Position numbers and translations under genes: made by a program. Under the pieces are notes generated by a model that saw only the letters and a list, made by a program, of their open reading frames with translations, was not told the origin of the DNA and ran no database searches. From F1-60-MAGs149 sp037133755 (lineage in GTDB: Bacteria; Actinomycetota; Thermoleophilia; Gaiellales; F1-60-MAGs149), in the NCBI GenBank assembly GCA_037133755.1, contig JBAXNN010000001.1:253029-317028 (forward strand): 64,000 nt of DNA, given 5' to 3'. Shown one piece after another: positions 1-8,198 of the stretch (its first letter is position 1; each line of letters begins with the position of its first letter).

Positions 1-451
1 CCCCGTCGGTGAGCCCGTCAATCAGGGCATCATCTCTCGCATCGTGTCGTCCTTCCAGGGAGAGAATGCGGGTGGCCCGGCCTACGAGCTCGACGGCGAT
101 CCGACGTCGGTCGATATCGGCGGCCCGATCGGTACCGACACCTACGCACCGGTAGACGGCAAGGTGCTGTCGATCACGCCGCTGATCGTCAACGGCACGA
201 CGTATGGCGACCAGATTGCGATCGAGCCGCTCGCCAATCCCGGCGTCGTCGTGGTGGCGACCGGCATCAAGTCGGATCCTGCGCTCTCGGTCGGCTCGCC
301 CGTCTCCACGCGCCCCGAAGCCTGGACGAAGCTCGGCCGCATCGTCGACGTGACCGGCGCGCTCGATCCGGTGCTCGCGCGCTACACCCAGGACGGCGGC
401 AATCGCATCCACCTCGAGGTCCGACCCGCGACGTCGGTGGCGGCCTCGTGA
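1..451 (+). CDS. C-terminal part of a lysostaphin/M23-fold-like protein (5' truncated)
   Basis: The frame is open from base 2, so the gene begins left of the window; about 149 residues are visible. The segment with APVDGKV and the closing IHLEVRP resemble the beta-sheet end of M23 metallopeptidase (lysostaphin-fold) domains, where HLHxEVR supplies a zinc histidine. Here the first His of that motif is Arg, so a working zinc site is not evident from the visible part. The stop overlaps the next gene by 4 nt (GTGA), implying co-translation with ymdB. A non-catalytic carrier or envelope role is possible. The family call rests on short motifs only. Confidence 0.5.
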   Translation, partial: PVGEPVNQGIISRIVSSFQGENAGGPAYELDGDPTSVDIGGPIGTDTYAPVDGKVLSITPLIVNGTTYGDQIAIEPLANPGVVVVATGIKSDPALSVGSPVSTRPEAWTKLGRIVDVTGALDPVLARYTQDGGNRIHLEVRPATSVAAS

Positions 452-1221
452 GGATCCTCTTCCTGGCCGATGTCTACGGCTCGCCCGGGGTCAACGCGAT
501 CGAGGGGAATCTGCGCGCACTGCGTGCCGAGCTCGAGCTTGATTGCGTGATCGTCAACGCCGAAAACGCGGCCGACGGGGCGGGCCTGACGCCGAAGCTG
601 GCCGAGCGTCTGCTCGCAGCCGGGGCTGACTGCCTGACGCTTGGCAATCACCTGTGGCGCCGCAAGGAGATTGGCCCGTATCTGATCGAGGCCACGCGCG
701 TGGTACGCCCCGCCAACCTGCTCGACCGCCTACCCGGCCGTGGGCTGGCGGTGATCGAGGTGGGGGGCGTGAAGGTCGCGGTGATCAACCTGCTCGGCTC
801 CTTCACGATGGAGCCTGCGCAGTCGATGTTCTCGGTCGTGGACCAGCTGATCGACGCCGCGCATCGCGAGACGCCCATCGTCGTCGTCGACGTGCATGCC
901 GAGGCGACCAGCGAGAAGGTCGCGATGGGCTGGCATCTGGCCGGCCGCGCCACCGCAGTCCTGGGCACACACACGCACGTGCAGACCTCCGACGCCCGCG
1001 TGCTGCCCGGCGGCACCGCCTACATCACCGACGCCGGCATGACCGGCCCGCACGACTCGGTGATCGGCGCGAAGAAGGATCTCTCGCTTCGGCGCTTCAT
1101 TCTGCAGCAGCCGCAGCGCCTCGAGCCTGCCTCTGAGGACGTGCGCCTCGAGGGCGCGCTGATCACGTGTGGCGAGGACGGCCGAGCGACGGACGTCGAG
1201 CTGTTTCGCCGCGGCGTCTGA
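448..1221 (+). CDS. ymdB: YmdB-family metallophosphoesterase (TIGR00282)
   Basis: This 257-residue protein matches the YmdB/TIGR00282 family over its whole length. The metallophosphoesterase motifs appear in order: FLADVYG near residue 8, NAENAADG near 38, GNHLW near 67, DVHAEATSEK near 150 and GTHTHVQTSD near 172. Family members are dimetal 2',3'-cyclic nucleotide phosphodiesterases linked to RNA turnover and cell-state control; in many Gram-positives the gene sits after rny (RNase Y), which would lie outside this window. The metal-binding residues look intact. The GTG start overlaps the preceding stop by 4 nt. The next gene is convergent and ends 1 nt beyond this stop. Confidence 0.88.
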   Translation: MRILFLADVYGSPGVNAIEGNLRALRAELELDCVIVNAENAADGAGLTPKLAERLLAAGADCLTLGNHLWRRKEIGPYLIEATRVVRPANLLDRLPGRGLAVIEVGGVKVAVINLLGSFTMEPAQSMFSVVDQLIDAAHRETPIVVVDVHAEATSEKVAMGWHLAGRATAVLGTHTHVQTSDARVLPGGTAYITDAGMTGPHDSVIGAKKDLSLRRFILQQPQRLEPASEDVRLEGALITCGEDGRATDVELFRRGV

Positions 1222-1222
1222 G

Positions 1223-3259
1223 CTAGTCGCCGGCGACGAGCTCGCGCTTGCGCGCCGGCAGGGCCGTATCGATTGCGTTGGTCGACGACGTGCGCGGGTA
1301 GCCCACGCGCGGTGCGAGCAGTGCCATCGCGAGGAAGACCATCACCCAGGGCAGGTACAGGTACATCCAGTGCGTCAGCACCAGCTGGAAGCCGATCATC
1401 AGCGCCCCGGCAAAGGCCATCGCGCGCGTCGCATCGAGGCGGCGGGGGAAGAAGAACAGCGCGACGGCGCCGAGTACGAGCGCGGCCTTCAGCATCTTCT
1501 GGACGATCGCCAAGTTCGGGAAGCCCGGGTACTCGCCCCAATCCCAGATCGAGAACGGCGAGGGACGGTCGAGCTGCCAGCCGAAGGTGCGATCCCAGAA
1601 GGTGCGCAGTGCACCGGTGCCATCGAGGGCGATCAAGATGCCAGCGAGCACGACCGTGACGAGCACCATGCCGAGCAGCGTGCGGCCCGAGCCGGGGCCA
1701 GGACGCACCGCGGCCCACACGCGCTGACCGCGTGATTGCTGCACGGCGGGCTGGCCGTAGAGCCACTCGCCACGGGGGCGGGGCGCGGGTCGGTCCAGGC
1801 GGAGCCAGAGCGGAAGCAGGATCAGCGGCGCGAACTTCGCCAGCGCGGCGAGCATCACGAGGGCGCCGCGCCCAATCGGTCGAGCGATCAGAGCCGCGCT
1901 CCACGCCAGGTAGGCCGCGACGATGGCGTCGTTGGAGTCGCTCATGAACGTGTACGCCGACCAGGGCACGGCGAGCCAGAACAGCGCCATCGCCGCGGCC
2001 AACTTGCGGCCGCCAAATTGCCAACCGAACACGGCGAGCCCGATCGCCGTCAGCAGGTCGAAGAGCCCACTGGTGAAGTGCGCAGCGGGGAGATCGTCCC
2101 AGCGTCCGCTCCAGCCAAGCGCCGCCGTGCCGGGCACGTACGCCAGGTACATCGCGGGGCCGTAGGTGTCACCGCGCTCGATCGCCGTCTCGCAGTGGCC
2201 GTTGGCCTGCACATAGCCGCTGTAGGTGCCGTCCGCGTAGCGGGTGCCGCAGGGTGTCTGCGTCTTGATCGGGAAGTTGCCGTAGGGCGCACGGCCGTCG
2301 AGGATGCGATCGGCACCGACGACACCTGCGTAGCCGACGTCGACGACGTTCGAGGAATACGCGTTGAAGCCCACCCGTCCGGCAGCGAGGATCACGATCA
2401 ACACGACCATGACCCAGAACGGCAGGCGCGTGGTGAACGCCGGCCGCTCCATCCGGCCAAGCCCGATCATGATCATGCGGAACAGCAGGTAGATCAGCGG
2501 CGGGTACTGGAGCGGTACCGCCCAGAAGACGAGGCCGCGGTTGAAGCACCACAGCGAGCCCGCGAGGGAGACGATCGCGAGCACGTCGAGCGTGCGCAGC
2601 GAACGCAGCCGCCGCCAGTCGAGCATCACGAGGACGAAGAGGACGATCAGCGTGCCGAGCGCCCACGGCTCGTTGATGAGGCGACCGAAGCCCTGGCCAC
2701 CACGGGCCATCGACCAGGCGACCTGCGGCCCGACGCGGGTGTAGGTGATGGCGCCGGTCGTGTCGAGCACACCCACCTCGGCGATCTCCGTGGCGCCGGA
2801 GTACCACTTGATCTTCCACGTACCGAGGTCGAGCGCACCGTACGAGCGCACCGGCAGCCCATGGTCCCGGTAGCGGGCAATCCAGTCTGCGGCCTTGGGA
2901 TCCTTGGCCGCGATCGCCGTGGCGCGCTTCTCGTCGTATCGCTGGGCCGGCGCGACGCGGCGCGGAATCGTCACGCTCCACACCCGCCTCTGCGGATCGA
3001 ACAGCTTCACCACCGCGAGCGACTGCCCGTCGGAGGCGGCATTGAGCGAGCAGTTCCAGAAGGCGCTGTCACTCGCGTAGATGCACGACCACTGGGCGAG
3101 CGGATTCTTGGCGACGAGCTCGCGCACGCCCTTGCCGGTTGCCGCGAGATCCTGCGCCTGCAGGCTGGAGAGCTTCGGCTGCGCGGCCGAAGCCATGCCG
3201 GGCAGACTCGCCAGGAGCAGCGCGCACGCTGCCGCGATGACGAGCCGCCGCAACGTCAT
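1223..3259 (-). CDS. Polytopic GT-C/GT87-like membrane glycosyltransferase candidate with extracytoplasmic N-terminal domain
   Basis: The protein has 678 residues. It begins with a signal-peptide-like segment (MTLRRLVIAAACALLLASLP), followed by an exported domain of about 170 residues containing a GAITYTRVGPQVAWSMARG stretch. About ten hydrophobic segments fill the remainder. This layout suits a polyprenyl-phosphate-sugar-dependent glycosyltransferase of the GT87 type, but no catalytic motif is certain. I chose the ATG at 3259 because it forms an ATGA overlap with the stop of the DUF4126 gene; the frame stays open further upstream but only as antisense to nothing recognisable. It is probably co-transcribed with the DUF4126 gene from the promoter at 3799. 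It could equally be an uncharacterised membrane protein. Confidence 0.65.
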   Translation of the reverse strand: MTLRRLVIAAACALLLASLPGMASAAQPKLSSLQAQDLAATGKGVRELVAKNPLAQWSCIYASDSAFWNCSLNAASDGQSLAVVKLFDPQRRVWSVTIPRRVAPAQRYDEKRATAIAAKDPKAADWIARYRDHGLPVRSYGALDLGTWKIKWYSGATEIAEVGVLDTTGAITYTRVGPQVAWSMARGGQGFGRLINEPWALGTLIVLFVLVMLDWRRLRSLRTLDVLAIVSLAGSLWCFNRGLVFWAVPLQYPPLIYLLFRMIMIGLGRMERPAFTTRLPFWVMVVLIVILAAGRVGFNAYSSNVVDVGYAGVVGADRILDGRAPYGNFPIKTQTPCGTRYADGTYSGYVQANGHCETAIERGDTYGPAMYLAYVPGTAALGWSGRWDDLPAAHFTSGLFDLLTAIGLAVFGWQFGGRKLAAAMALFWLAVPWSAYTFMSDSNDAIVAAYLAWSAALIARPIGRGALVMLAALAKFAPLILLPLWLRLDRPAPRPRGEWLYGQPAVQQSRGQRVWAAVRPGPGSGRTLLGMVLVTVVLAGILIALDGTGALRTFWDRTFGWQLDRPSPFSIWDWGEYPGFPNLAIVQKMLKAALVLGAVALFFFPRRLDATRAMAFAGALMIGFQLVLTHWMYLYLPWVMVFLAMALLAPRVGYPRTSSTNAIDTALPARKRELVAGD

Positions 3260-3792
3260 CGCAGGACGCGCAGCCCGCCGAACTTGCTCTGGTCCTCCTT
3301 GCGGGACTTGAGCCCGAACCAGATGGCGATGGCAACCAGGATGAAGCCGACGATCGGAATGATCGCGAGGGCGGCAACCACAATGCTCGCCACCGCGACG
3401 ATCGCGGTCACACCCCAGCGGGTGCCACCGGCGACGACCGCGCGATCGACCATCCGCGTCGTGATCCACGCCGTGCCGGCCCCGATCGCAGCGCCGAGGA
3501 CCAGTCCGATGAACGGCAGCTTGTCGCCCGCCACAATCTCGAAGGCCGCCGCGGCACCGAGGCCACTCAGCGCTATGCGGATCGGAAACGGGAGCCCGGC
3601 ACGGGCTGCGGCCTCGAGTACGCCCACCACCCACGTGACGATTGCAAACGTTGACTCCGCGGCGAAGTCGAGTGCTCCCGGAGTCCAGCCGATGATCGCG
3701 GCGATGGCAAGGACGCCGAGTGGGAGGATCGCGGCGAGCCCACAGGCGACGGCGAGTCCGGCGCCCTGGCTGACGCTGATGAGAATGTCCAT
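3256..3792 (-). CDS. DUF4126 family membrane protein
   Basis: This 178-residue hydrophobic protein opens with SQGAGLAVACGLAAILPL, typical of DUF4126 proteins, and carries four to five membrane segments. It ends in a basic, charged tail (SRKEDQSKFGG). The family has no established biochemical function. The start is fixed by the TAGGAT-N6-ATG arrangement at 3799. Its stop overlaps the start of the glycosyltransferase-like gene by 4 nt, so the two are translationally coupled and may work in the same membrane process. Confidence 0.75.
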   Translation of the reverse strand: MDILISVSQGAGLAVACGLAAILPLGVLAIAAIIGWTPGALDFAAESTFAIVTWVVGVLEAAARAGLPFPIRIALSGLGAAAAFEIVAGDKLPFIGLVLGAAIGAGTAWITTRMVDRAVVAGGTRWGVTAIVAVASIVVAALAIIPIVGFILVAIAIWFGLKSRKEDQSKFGGLRVLR

Positions 3793-3798
3793 GCGCGA

Positions 3799-3804
3799 AT
3801 CCTA
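3799..3804 (-). promoter_or_regulatory. -10 hexamer TAGGAT, 6 nt before ATG (leaderless)
   Basis: On the minus strand TAGGAT is followed by six bases and then the ATG of the DUF4126 gene at 3792. There is no Shine-Dalgarno sequence. It lies just after the stop of the diacylglycerol-kinase-like gene. Confidence 0.55.
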
Positions 3805-3808
3805 CGGG

Positions 3809-4720
3809 TCAGATCAGGTAGCGCGCACCCTCGCGGTCCACATCGATCAGCGCATCGAGCACGTCGCCGAAATCGTCGCCATCCACCTGAGCCGGGAACG
3901 GCGTGTCGCAGCGGAGCTCCACGGTGGAGACGTCGTGCCAGTACGCAATGCGAGGGTCGCCGGAGCCACGGGCGTGGCGATGGTCGACGATCAGGCGCTG
4001 TGCGAAGCCGAGGACGTCGCGACGGTACATGCGGCGCGGCGCGACGATGTCGAGCCCACCATCGGCCGTTGCGGCAGGGGCGAGGTCGAGCGGCAGGGGC
4101 CCAATGTACGACCACGGTGCGAGGTTGACGGCGATCACGTACGCCACGCGCTCGGTCATGTTGCCCGTGTGGAGCGTGATGTGCGGGTGGCTGTACTGTC
4201 CGCGCGCGACGAGCTTGGCGAGCTCGCGGGCGTAGACCACGTCGGGTGAGCGCCGCTGCTTGCCGGTGCGCACCTGGCCGTCGACGCGACGCACGACGGC
4301 GGCGTCGAGACCGACGCCGCAGTTGAACGCAAAGCGTCGGCCATTGATGCAGCCGACGCGCACGCGGCGCTCCGTGCCGTCGCGCATCGCCACGGCGAGG
4401 CGGCGGGCGGCGGCGGGAATCGACGGCGGCAGACCGAGGTTGCGGGGCATCACGCTCGTGCCACCACCCGGCAGCAGCCCGATCGGCACCTCGGCACCGA
4501 TGCCGTTGAGGACCTCGTTCGATGTGCCATCGCCACCGAGCACGATGATCGCGTCGAAGCCGTTCGCGACACCTTCGCGCGCCAGCTGCGAGGCGTGGCC
4601 CGGAAACGTCGTGCGCGCGATCTCGACCGTCGCTGCCTCCTCCAGCTCGCGCTGCGCCGTGCGTTCGACCGCGGAATTGACGCGGGAGGCAACCGGATTG
4701 ACGATGAGGAGGGCTCGCAT
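3809..4720 (-). CDS. Diacylglycerol kinase catalytic-domain (DagK/YegS-like) lipid kinase
   Basis: From MRALLIVNPVASR the protein has 303 residues. It carries the nucleotide-binding signature VLGGDGTSNEVLNG and a following GLLPGGGTSVMPRNLGLP, the DagK/YegS/sphingosine-kinase fold, plus a C-terminal beta domain. Such enzymes phosphorylate membrane lipids, often diacylglycerol or undecaprenol, at the inner leaflet. The usual GTANDFAR appears here as GTSVMPRN, a common actinobacterial variant. I chose ATG 4720 because the homologous region starts there. A GTG at 4759 would add 13 residues and lies only 4 nt after a TAGCGT hexamer, so the true start is not settled. Confidence 0.82.
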   Translation of the reverse strand: MRALLIVNPVASRVNSAVERTAQRELEEAATVEIARTTFPGHASQLAREGVANGFDAIIVLGGDGTSNEVLNGIGAEVPIGLLPGGGTSVMPRNLGLPPSIPAAARRLAVAMRDGTERRVRVGCINGRRFAFNCGVGLDAAVVRRVDGQVRTGKQRRSPDVVYARELAKLVARGQYSHPHITLHTGNMTERVAYVIAVNLAPWSYIGPLPLDLAPAATADGGLDIVAPRRMYRRDVLGFAQRLIVDHRHARGSGDPRIAYWHDVSTVELRCDTPFPAQVDGDDFGDVLDALIDVDREGARYLI

Positions 4721-4791
4721 GGGGGACTGGACCAGTTGGCGGGATTTCTGCGTCTTCACCGAGACGCTACCCCGTCACAGGGATCGATGGG

Positions 4792-4797
4792 TAGGAT
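4792..4797 (+). promoter_or_regulatory. -10 hexamer TAGGAT, 8 nt before ATG
   Basis: TAGGAT is followed by ACCGGGAG and the ATG at 4806. The transcript would begin at or within a base or two of the start codon. It is divergent from the diacylglycerol-kinase-like gene. Confidence 0.4.
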
Positions 4798-4805
4798 ACC
4801 GGGAG

Positions 4806-5042
4806 ATGGACACCATTCCCGAGCGATTCTCCCGCGCGGCCGGCCAGGCCCCCCGCGCCACCGTTGCCGCCTATGCGATGGCCGTCTTGACGGCCGCTGT
4901 CGCCCTGACCGTCGGCCTGATCGGCGGTACCGCCTACACGATTGCCATCGGCGTCGGTGCTGCGATCGGCAGCGCCGTCACCTGGGCCGTGATCGGCACG
5001 ATCGTCGCGCTCATCGCGCAGATCGCCGACAACAAGCGATAG
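4806..5042 (+). CDS. Small two-TM membrane protein, hypothetical
   Basis: This 78-residue protein begins MDTIPERFSRAAG. It has one hydrophobic helix around residues 21-43 and a second around 48-70, and ends in the polar tail IADNKR. I recognise no family. Support for it being real comes from the TAGGAT hexamer 8 nt before the ATG, a coherent membrane topology and a 13-bp hairpin 40 nt after the stop. The frame is open upstream, but that extension is antisense to the kinase-like gene and looks spurious. Confidence 0.6.
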   Translation: MDTIPERFSRAAGQAPRATVAAYAMAVLTAAVALTVGLIGGTAYTIAIGVGAAIGSAVTWAVIGTIVALIAQIADNKR

Positions 5043-5082
5043 CTGCTGACGGCCGCGTTCGCGGTCGGATGCTCCAACGGGT

Positions 5083-5122
5083 CCGGCGGGGCCGGACCTC
5101 AGAAGAGGCCCGGCCCCGCCGG
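5083..5122. terminator. Bidirectional GC-rich hairpin terminator
   Basis: CCGGCGGGGCCGG at 5083-5095 is perfectly complementary to CCGGCCCCGCCGG at 5110-5122, giving a 13-bp stem with a 14-nt loop. It lies between the convergent small membrane gene and htrA. There is no U-run, as is common for high-G+C terminators. Confidence 0.7.
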
Positions 5123-5150
5123 GGGTGATCGTCGGCTGCGGAGGAGTAGC

Positions 5151-6425
5151 TCAGCCGGCGAGTGCGGTGGGATCCTGCGGCTGGTCGCCGAGGGTCACGC
5201 TGATCTGCTTGCTCTGACCGTCGCTGGTCTTGACGGTCAACTCGAGCTTGTCGCCAGGCTTGCTGGCGGAGACGGCCGCCTGGAGATCGGCGGTGTTCTC
5301 AATCTTCTTGCCGTTGGCCTCGACGACGACCTCGCCGCCGATGGCGTAGGTCTGACCACCGATCGTGACGTCGCCTGTCGAACCCTTCAGGCCGGCCTTG
5401 TCGGCGGGCGAACCCTTCGTCACCTTCGCGATCATGGCGCCGTAGTCGGAGCCGATCTTGACCTGCGAGGCGAGCGTCGGATCAACATCGGTCAGCTGGA
5501 CGCCGAGCCAGGCGTGCTGTGCCTTGCCGCCGTTCATCAGCTGCGACGCGACCTCCTTGACCAGGTTGATCGGGATCGCGAAGCCGATGCCGACGTTGCC
5601 GGAATTGGCCTGGCCACCCGTGTCGATCTGCGAGTTGATGCCGATGACCTTGCCGTTCATGTCGAGCAGCGGGCCACCCGAGTTGCCGTGGTTGATCGCG
5701 GCGTCCGTCTGGATCGCGCCGTCGATCGTGAAGCCGTTCGGCGCCTGGATCTGGCGGGCCATCGCGGAGATGATGCCGCTCGTGACCGTGCGGTCCTGAC
5801 CGAACGGGTTGCCGATGGCGACGACGGGGGCACCAACCTGCAGGTCGCTCGACGAGCCGAGCTGCATGACGGTCAGGGCCGAGGCCGGGACGTCCACCTT
5901 CAGCACGGCGACGTCGGTCGCGTTATCGACACCGATGACCTTCGCCTGCACCTTCTCGTTGTTCGAGAAGGAGACCGAGATCGCGCCCTGCGCGCCGTCG
6001 ACGACGTGCGCGTTGGTGAGGATGTGGCCCTCCTTGTCGATCACGAAGCCTGAGCCGAGGCCGCCGGAGTGCTCGATGCGGACGACGCCCGCGCCCTCCT
6101 GCTTGTACATCTGCGCGATGCTCATCTGGCCATCGGTCGAGGCAGGGGCAACGACGGCGTTCGAGCTGCTGGCGTTGCTCGAGGGCTGTGCGACTTCGCG
6201 AACCACGGTCGTGGTCGAGCCGCCCTCGTGGTTGACGATCGCGGCCGTACCGCCGGCGGCGAGGCCGGCCGAGAGCAGCGAGGCGATCAGGACCGGCACG
6301 ACGATGCGCGAGCCACGCGGCTTCTTGTTCTGGTTCGCAGCGGCCGGCGGAGGCGTCGTCGAGTACGGGGTGTAGTGCGAGGGAGTAGGCGTATCGCCCG
6401 AGTTGGGAGTCCAGTTGCTGTCCAT
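5151..6425 (-). CDS. htrA: HtrA/DegP-like membrane-anchored serine protease with PDZ domain
   Basis: The protein has 424 residues. A Pro/Thr-rich cytoplasmic N-terminus (1-38) precedes one membrane helix (about 41-63), a linker, a trypsin-like S1C domain and a C-terminal PDZ domain (about 315-415). The triad is intact: His140 in LTNAHVV, Asp171 in ATDVAVL and Ser249 in GNSGGP. Such proteases degrade misfolded envelope proteins outside the membrane. The start lies 6-7 nt after TACAACT on the minus strand and has no Shine-Dalgarno, a near match to the leaderless pattern. It is convergent with the small membrane gene and divergent from the next gene. Confidence 0.92.
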   Translation of the reverse strand: MDSNWTPNSGDTPTPSHYTPYSTTPPPAAANQNKKPRGSRIVVPVLIASLLSAGLAAGGTAAIVNHEGGSTTTVVREVAQPSSNASSSNAVVAPASTDGQMSIAQMYKQEGAGVVRIEHSGGLGSGFVIDKEGHILTNAHVVDGAQGAISVSFSNNEKVQAKVIGVDNATDVAVLKVDVPASALTVMQLGSSSDLQVGAPVVAIGNPFGQDRTVTSGIISAMARQIQAPNGFTIDGAIQTDAAINHGNSGGPLLDMNGKVIGINSQIDTGGQANSGNVGIGFAIPINLVKEVASQLMNGGKAQHAWLGVQLTDVDPTLASQVKIGSDYGAMIAKVTKGSPADKAGLKGSTGDVTIGGQTYAIGGEVVVEANGKKIENTADLQAAVSASKPGDKLELTVKTSDGQSKQISVTLGDQPQDPTALAG

Positions 6426-6517
6426 GGCTCTAGTTGTAGAACCGGGCTGTGAACGCCGGTTGGCGTTTGTGTTGCGCTTGCGTTAAGCGGAAACGCCGGC
6501 GATGGCCTGCGAACGGC

Positions 6518-6523
6518 TAGGGT
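6518..6523 (+). promoter_or_regulatory. -10 hexamer TAGGGT, 6 nt before GTG (leaderless)
   Basis: TAGGGT, then TCGCCC, then the GTG at 6530. No Shine-Dalgarno is present. Confidence 0.55.
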
Positions 6524-6529
6524 TCGCCC

Positions 6530-8035
6530 GTGTCCGCGCTCCGGCTCTACGCCCTCGTGTTCATCGCGGGGCTTTGCTCCCTGGGCGTGGAACTGACCGC
6601 CGCGCGCCTGCTGGCACCGTTCTTCGGTACCTCAACGCTGGTCTGGGCGAACGTGATTGGTCTGACGCTCCTGTACCTGTCGGTCGGATACTGGCTCGGT
6701 GGTCGTATCGCCGATCGCTGGCCGACACCGCGCCAGCTGGGGTACTGCGTGCTGCTGGCGGCCGCTGCGATCGCGATCCTGCCGTTCATCACGCGCCCGT
6801 TCCTCTCGGCAGCGACCGACGCCTTCTCGTCGGTGCAGACCGGTCTGGTGCTCAGCTCGTTCGCCGCGGTGCTGATCATGTTTGCGGTGCCGATCACGGC
6901 GCTCGGAGCGGTAGCGCCGTGGGCGATCCGACTCGCGGTGCACTCGGTCGAGGAGGCTGGCCGCGTCTCCGGGCGTCTCTACGCGCTGTCGACCGTCGGC
7001 TCGCTGGTCGGCACGTTCCTGAGCGTGCTCGTCCTCGTACCGTGGATCGGGACCCGTCGCACGCTGCTCGTGTTCGCCTTCCTCCTGGCCCTCGCGGCTC
7101 TGCCCCTGCTGCCGCGCCGCGCCGCACTCGTCCCGCTGGCCGTGGCCCTCCTCCTGCTCGTGCCGGAGCAGGGCGTCAAGGCGGCTCCCGGTGATCGCGT
7201 GGTGTGGGAGGGCGAGACGCCGTACCAGTTTGCGCAGATCGTCGATGACGCCAGCGGCGAGCGCATCCTGCGCCTCAACGAAGGATGGGCAACGCACTCG
7301 ATCAAGCCGGGACCAACGGGGTTGGTCGGCGGCTACTGGGATCGCCTGCTGTGTTTGCCGCCGGCGATTGGGAAGTCCGAAGACGGCCGCCTCGCGGTGC
7401 TCGGGAACGCGGGCGGCACGACCGCAGTGCAGTACGCGCGGTTCTGGCCCACGTGGCAGATCGACGGCGTCGAGATCGATTCGACCGTCTCCGACCTCGG
7501 CTACCGCTATCTCGGCATGCGCGAGGCCAACCTCGCGCTGCACACGGCCGACGCGCGGCCGTGGCTCGATCAGTCCGACGATCGCTTCGACGGGATCGTC
7601 GTCGATGCCTATCGCCAGCCGTACATCCCGTTTCACCTGATCACGCAGGAGTTCTTCCGCAGCGTGCGTGATCACCTCGCGCCCGGCGGCGCCGTGATGA
7701 TCAACGTCGGCGCGCCGCCTGGGCATGACCAGGCGCTCGCCGCGATCGCGCAGACGATGGCGACCGTCTTCCCGATCGTCGAGCAGGCGCGCGTCAACGA
7801 CTTCAACACGATCGTCTGGGGCTATCGCGATGCGGGCACGGCCACGGGGGCGCACGCCCGGCTGGCTGCGGCGCCGCAACCGCTGACGCAGACCTGTGGC
7901 AGCCTCGCGCACGACGCGGTGAAGATCGCACCGACGGCAGACCCGCTGACCGACGACCACGCCCCCATCGAGTGGCTCACGGACTCGGCGCTCCTCTCCT
8001 ATCTGCAGGACGGCGCTCCCGGCGCGGAGCGCTGA
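6530..8035 (+). CDS. Membrane-fused spermidine synthase-like protein
   Basis: The protein has 501 residues. The first 210 form about seven membrane helices. The rest is a Rossmann-type aminopropyltransferase/methyltransferase domain with LGNAGGTTAVQYA (the LGGGDGG loop of spermidine synthase), IDGVEID and IVVDAYRQPYIPFH. The third position of the nucleoside loop is altered (GNAGG for GGGDG), so true spermidine synthesis is doubtful. This fused architecture is widespread but its reaction is not established. The GTG start is supported by the hexamer at 6518. The gene appears to be a single-gene unit ahead of the suf operon. Confidence 0.78.
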   Translation: MSALRLYALVFIAGLCSLGVELTAARLLAPFFGTSTLVWANVIGLTLLYLSVGYWLGGRIADRWPTPRQLGYCVLLAAAAIAILPFITRPFLSAATDAFSSVQTGLVLSSFAAVLIMFAVPITALGAVAPWAIRLAVHSVEEAGRVSGRLYALSTVGSLVGTFLSVLVLVPWIGTRRTLLVFAFLLALAALPLLPRRAALVPLAVALLLLVPEQGVKAAPGDRVVWEGETPYQFAQIVDDASGERILRLNEGWATHSIKPGPTGLVGGYWDRLLCLPPAIGKSEDGRLAVLGNAGGTTAVQYARFWPTWQIDGVEIDSTVSDLGYRYLGMREANLALHTADARPWLDQSDDRFDGIVVDAYRQPYIPFHLITQEFFRSVRDHLAPGGAVMINVGAPPGHDQALAAIAQTMATVFPIVEQARVNDFNTIVWGYRDAGTATGAHARLAAAPQPLTQTCGSLAHDAVKIAPTADPLTDDHAPIEWLTDSALLSYLQDGAPGAER

Positions 8036-8070
8036 GGGCGCCCTTCCGTCATACCCGCGATTTGCGACCT

Positions 8071-8138
8071 GTTCGGGTACCCTCATTCGGTCGCCCTAAC
8101 TTCGCTACTGTAGGTAGTCCAACCCGCCCGTACGGGCG
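8071..8138 (+). promoter_or_regulatory. sufC upstream region: shared suf 13-mer and a 14-bp palindrome
   Basis: GTTCGGGTACCCT at 8071-8083 also occurs exactly 9 nt before sufS. It holds a TAnnnT hexamer (TACCCT) and the palindrome GGGTACCC. A second TAnnnT hexamer, TACTGT, is at 8106-8111. The perfect palindrome CGCCCGTACGGGCG is at 8125-8138. SufC therefore has a leader of roughly 80-110 nt, unlike most genes here. Which hexamer is used, and whether either palindrome is an operator, is unknown. Confidence 0.45.
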
Positions 8139-8198
8139 AAAGATTCGCTTACCAACGCCTTTTTCGAACCGACCGCGAACGATCCACCAGGAGCCACC

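Noticed and set aside
1736..4249. Long plus-strand open frame (over 800 codons) opposite the glycosyltransferase-like, DUF4126 and lipid-kinase genes
   Set aside because: It is antisense to three genes with recognisable domains. Its translation is Arg/Gly/His/Ala-rich with no motif, typical of mirror frames in high-G+C DNA.
6530..8035. Genuine spermidine synthase (speE)
   Set aside because: The nucleoside-binding loop is altered and the N-terminal half is a membrane domain. No polyamine genes are nearby.
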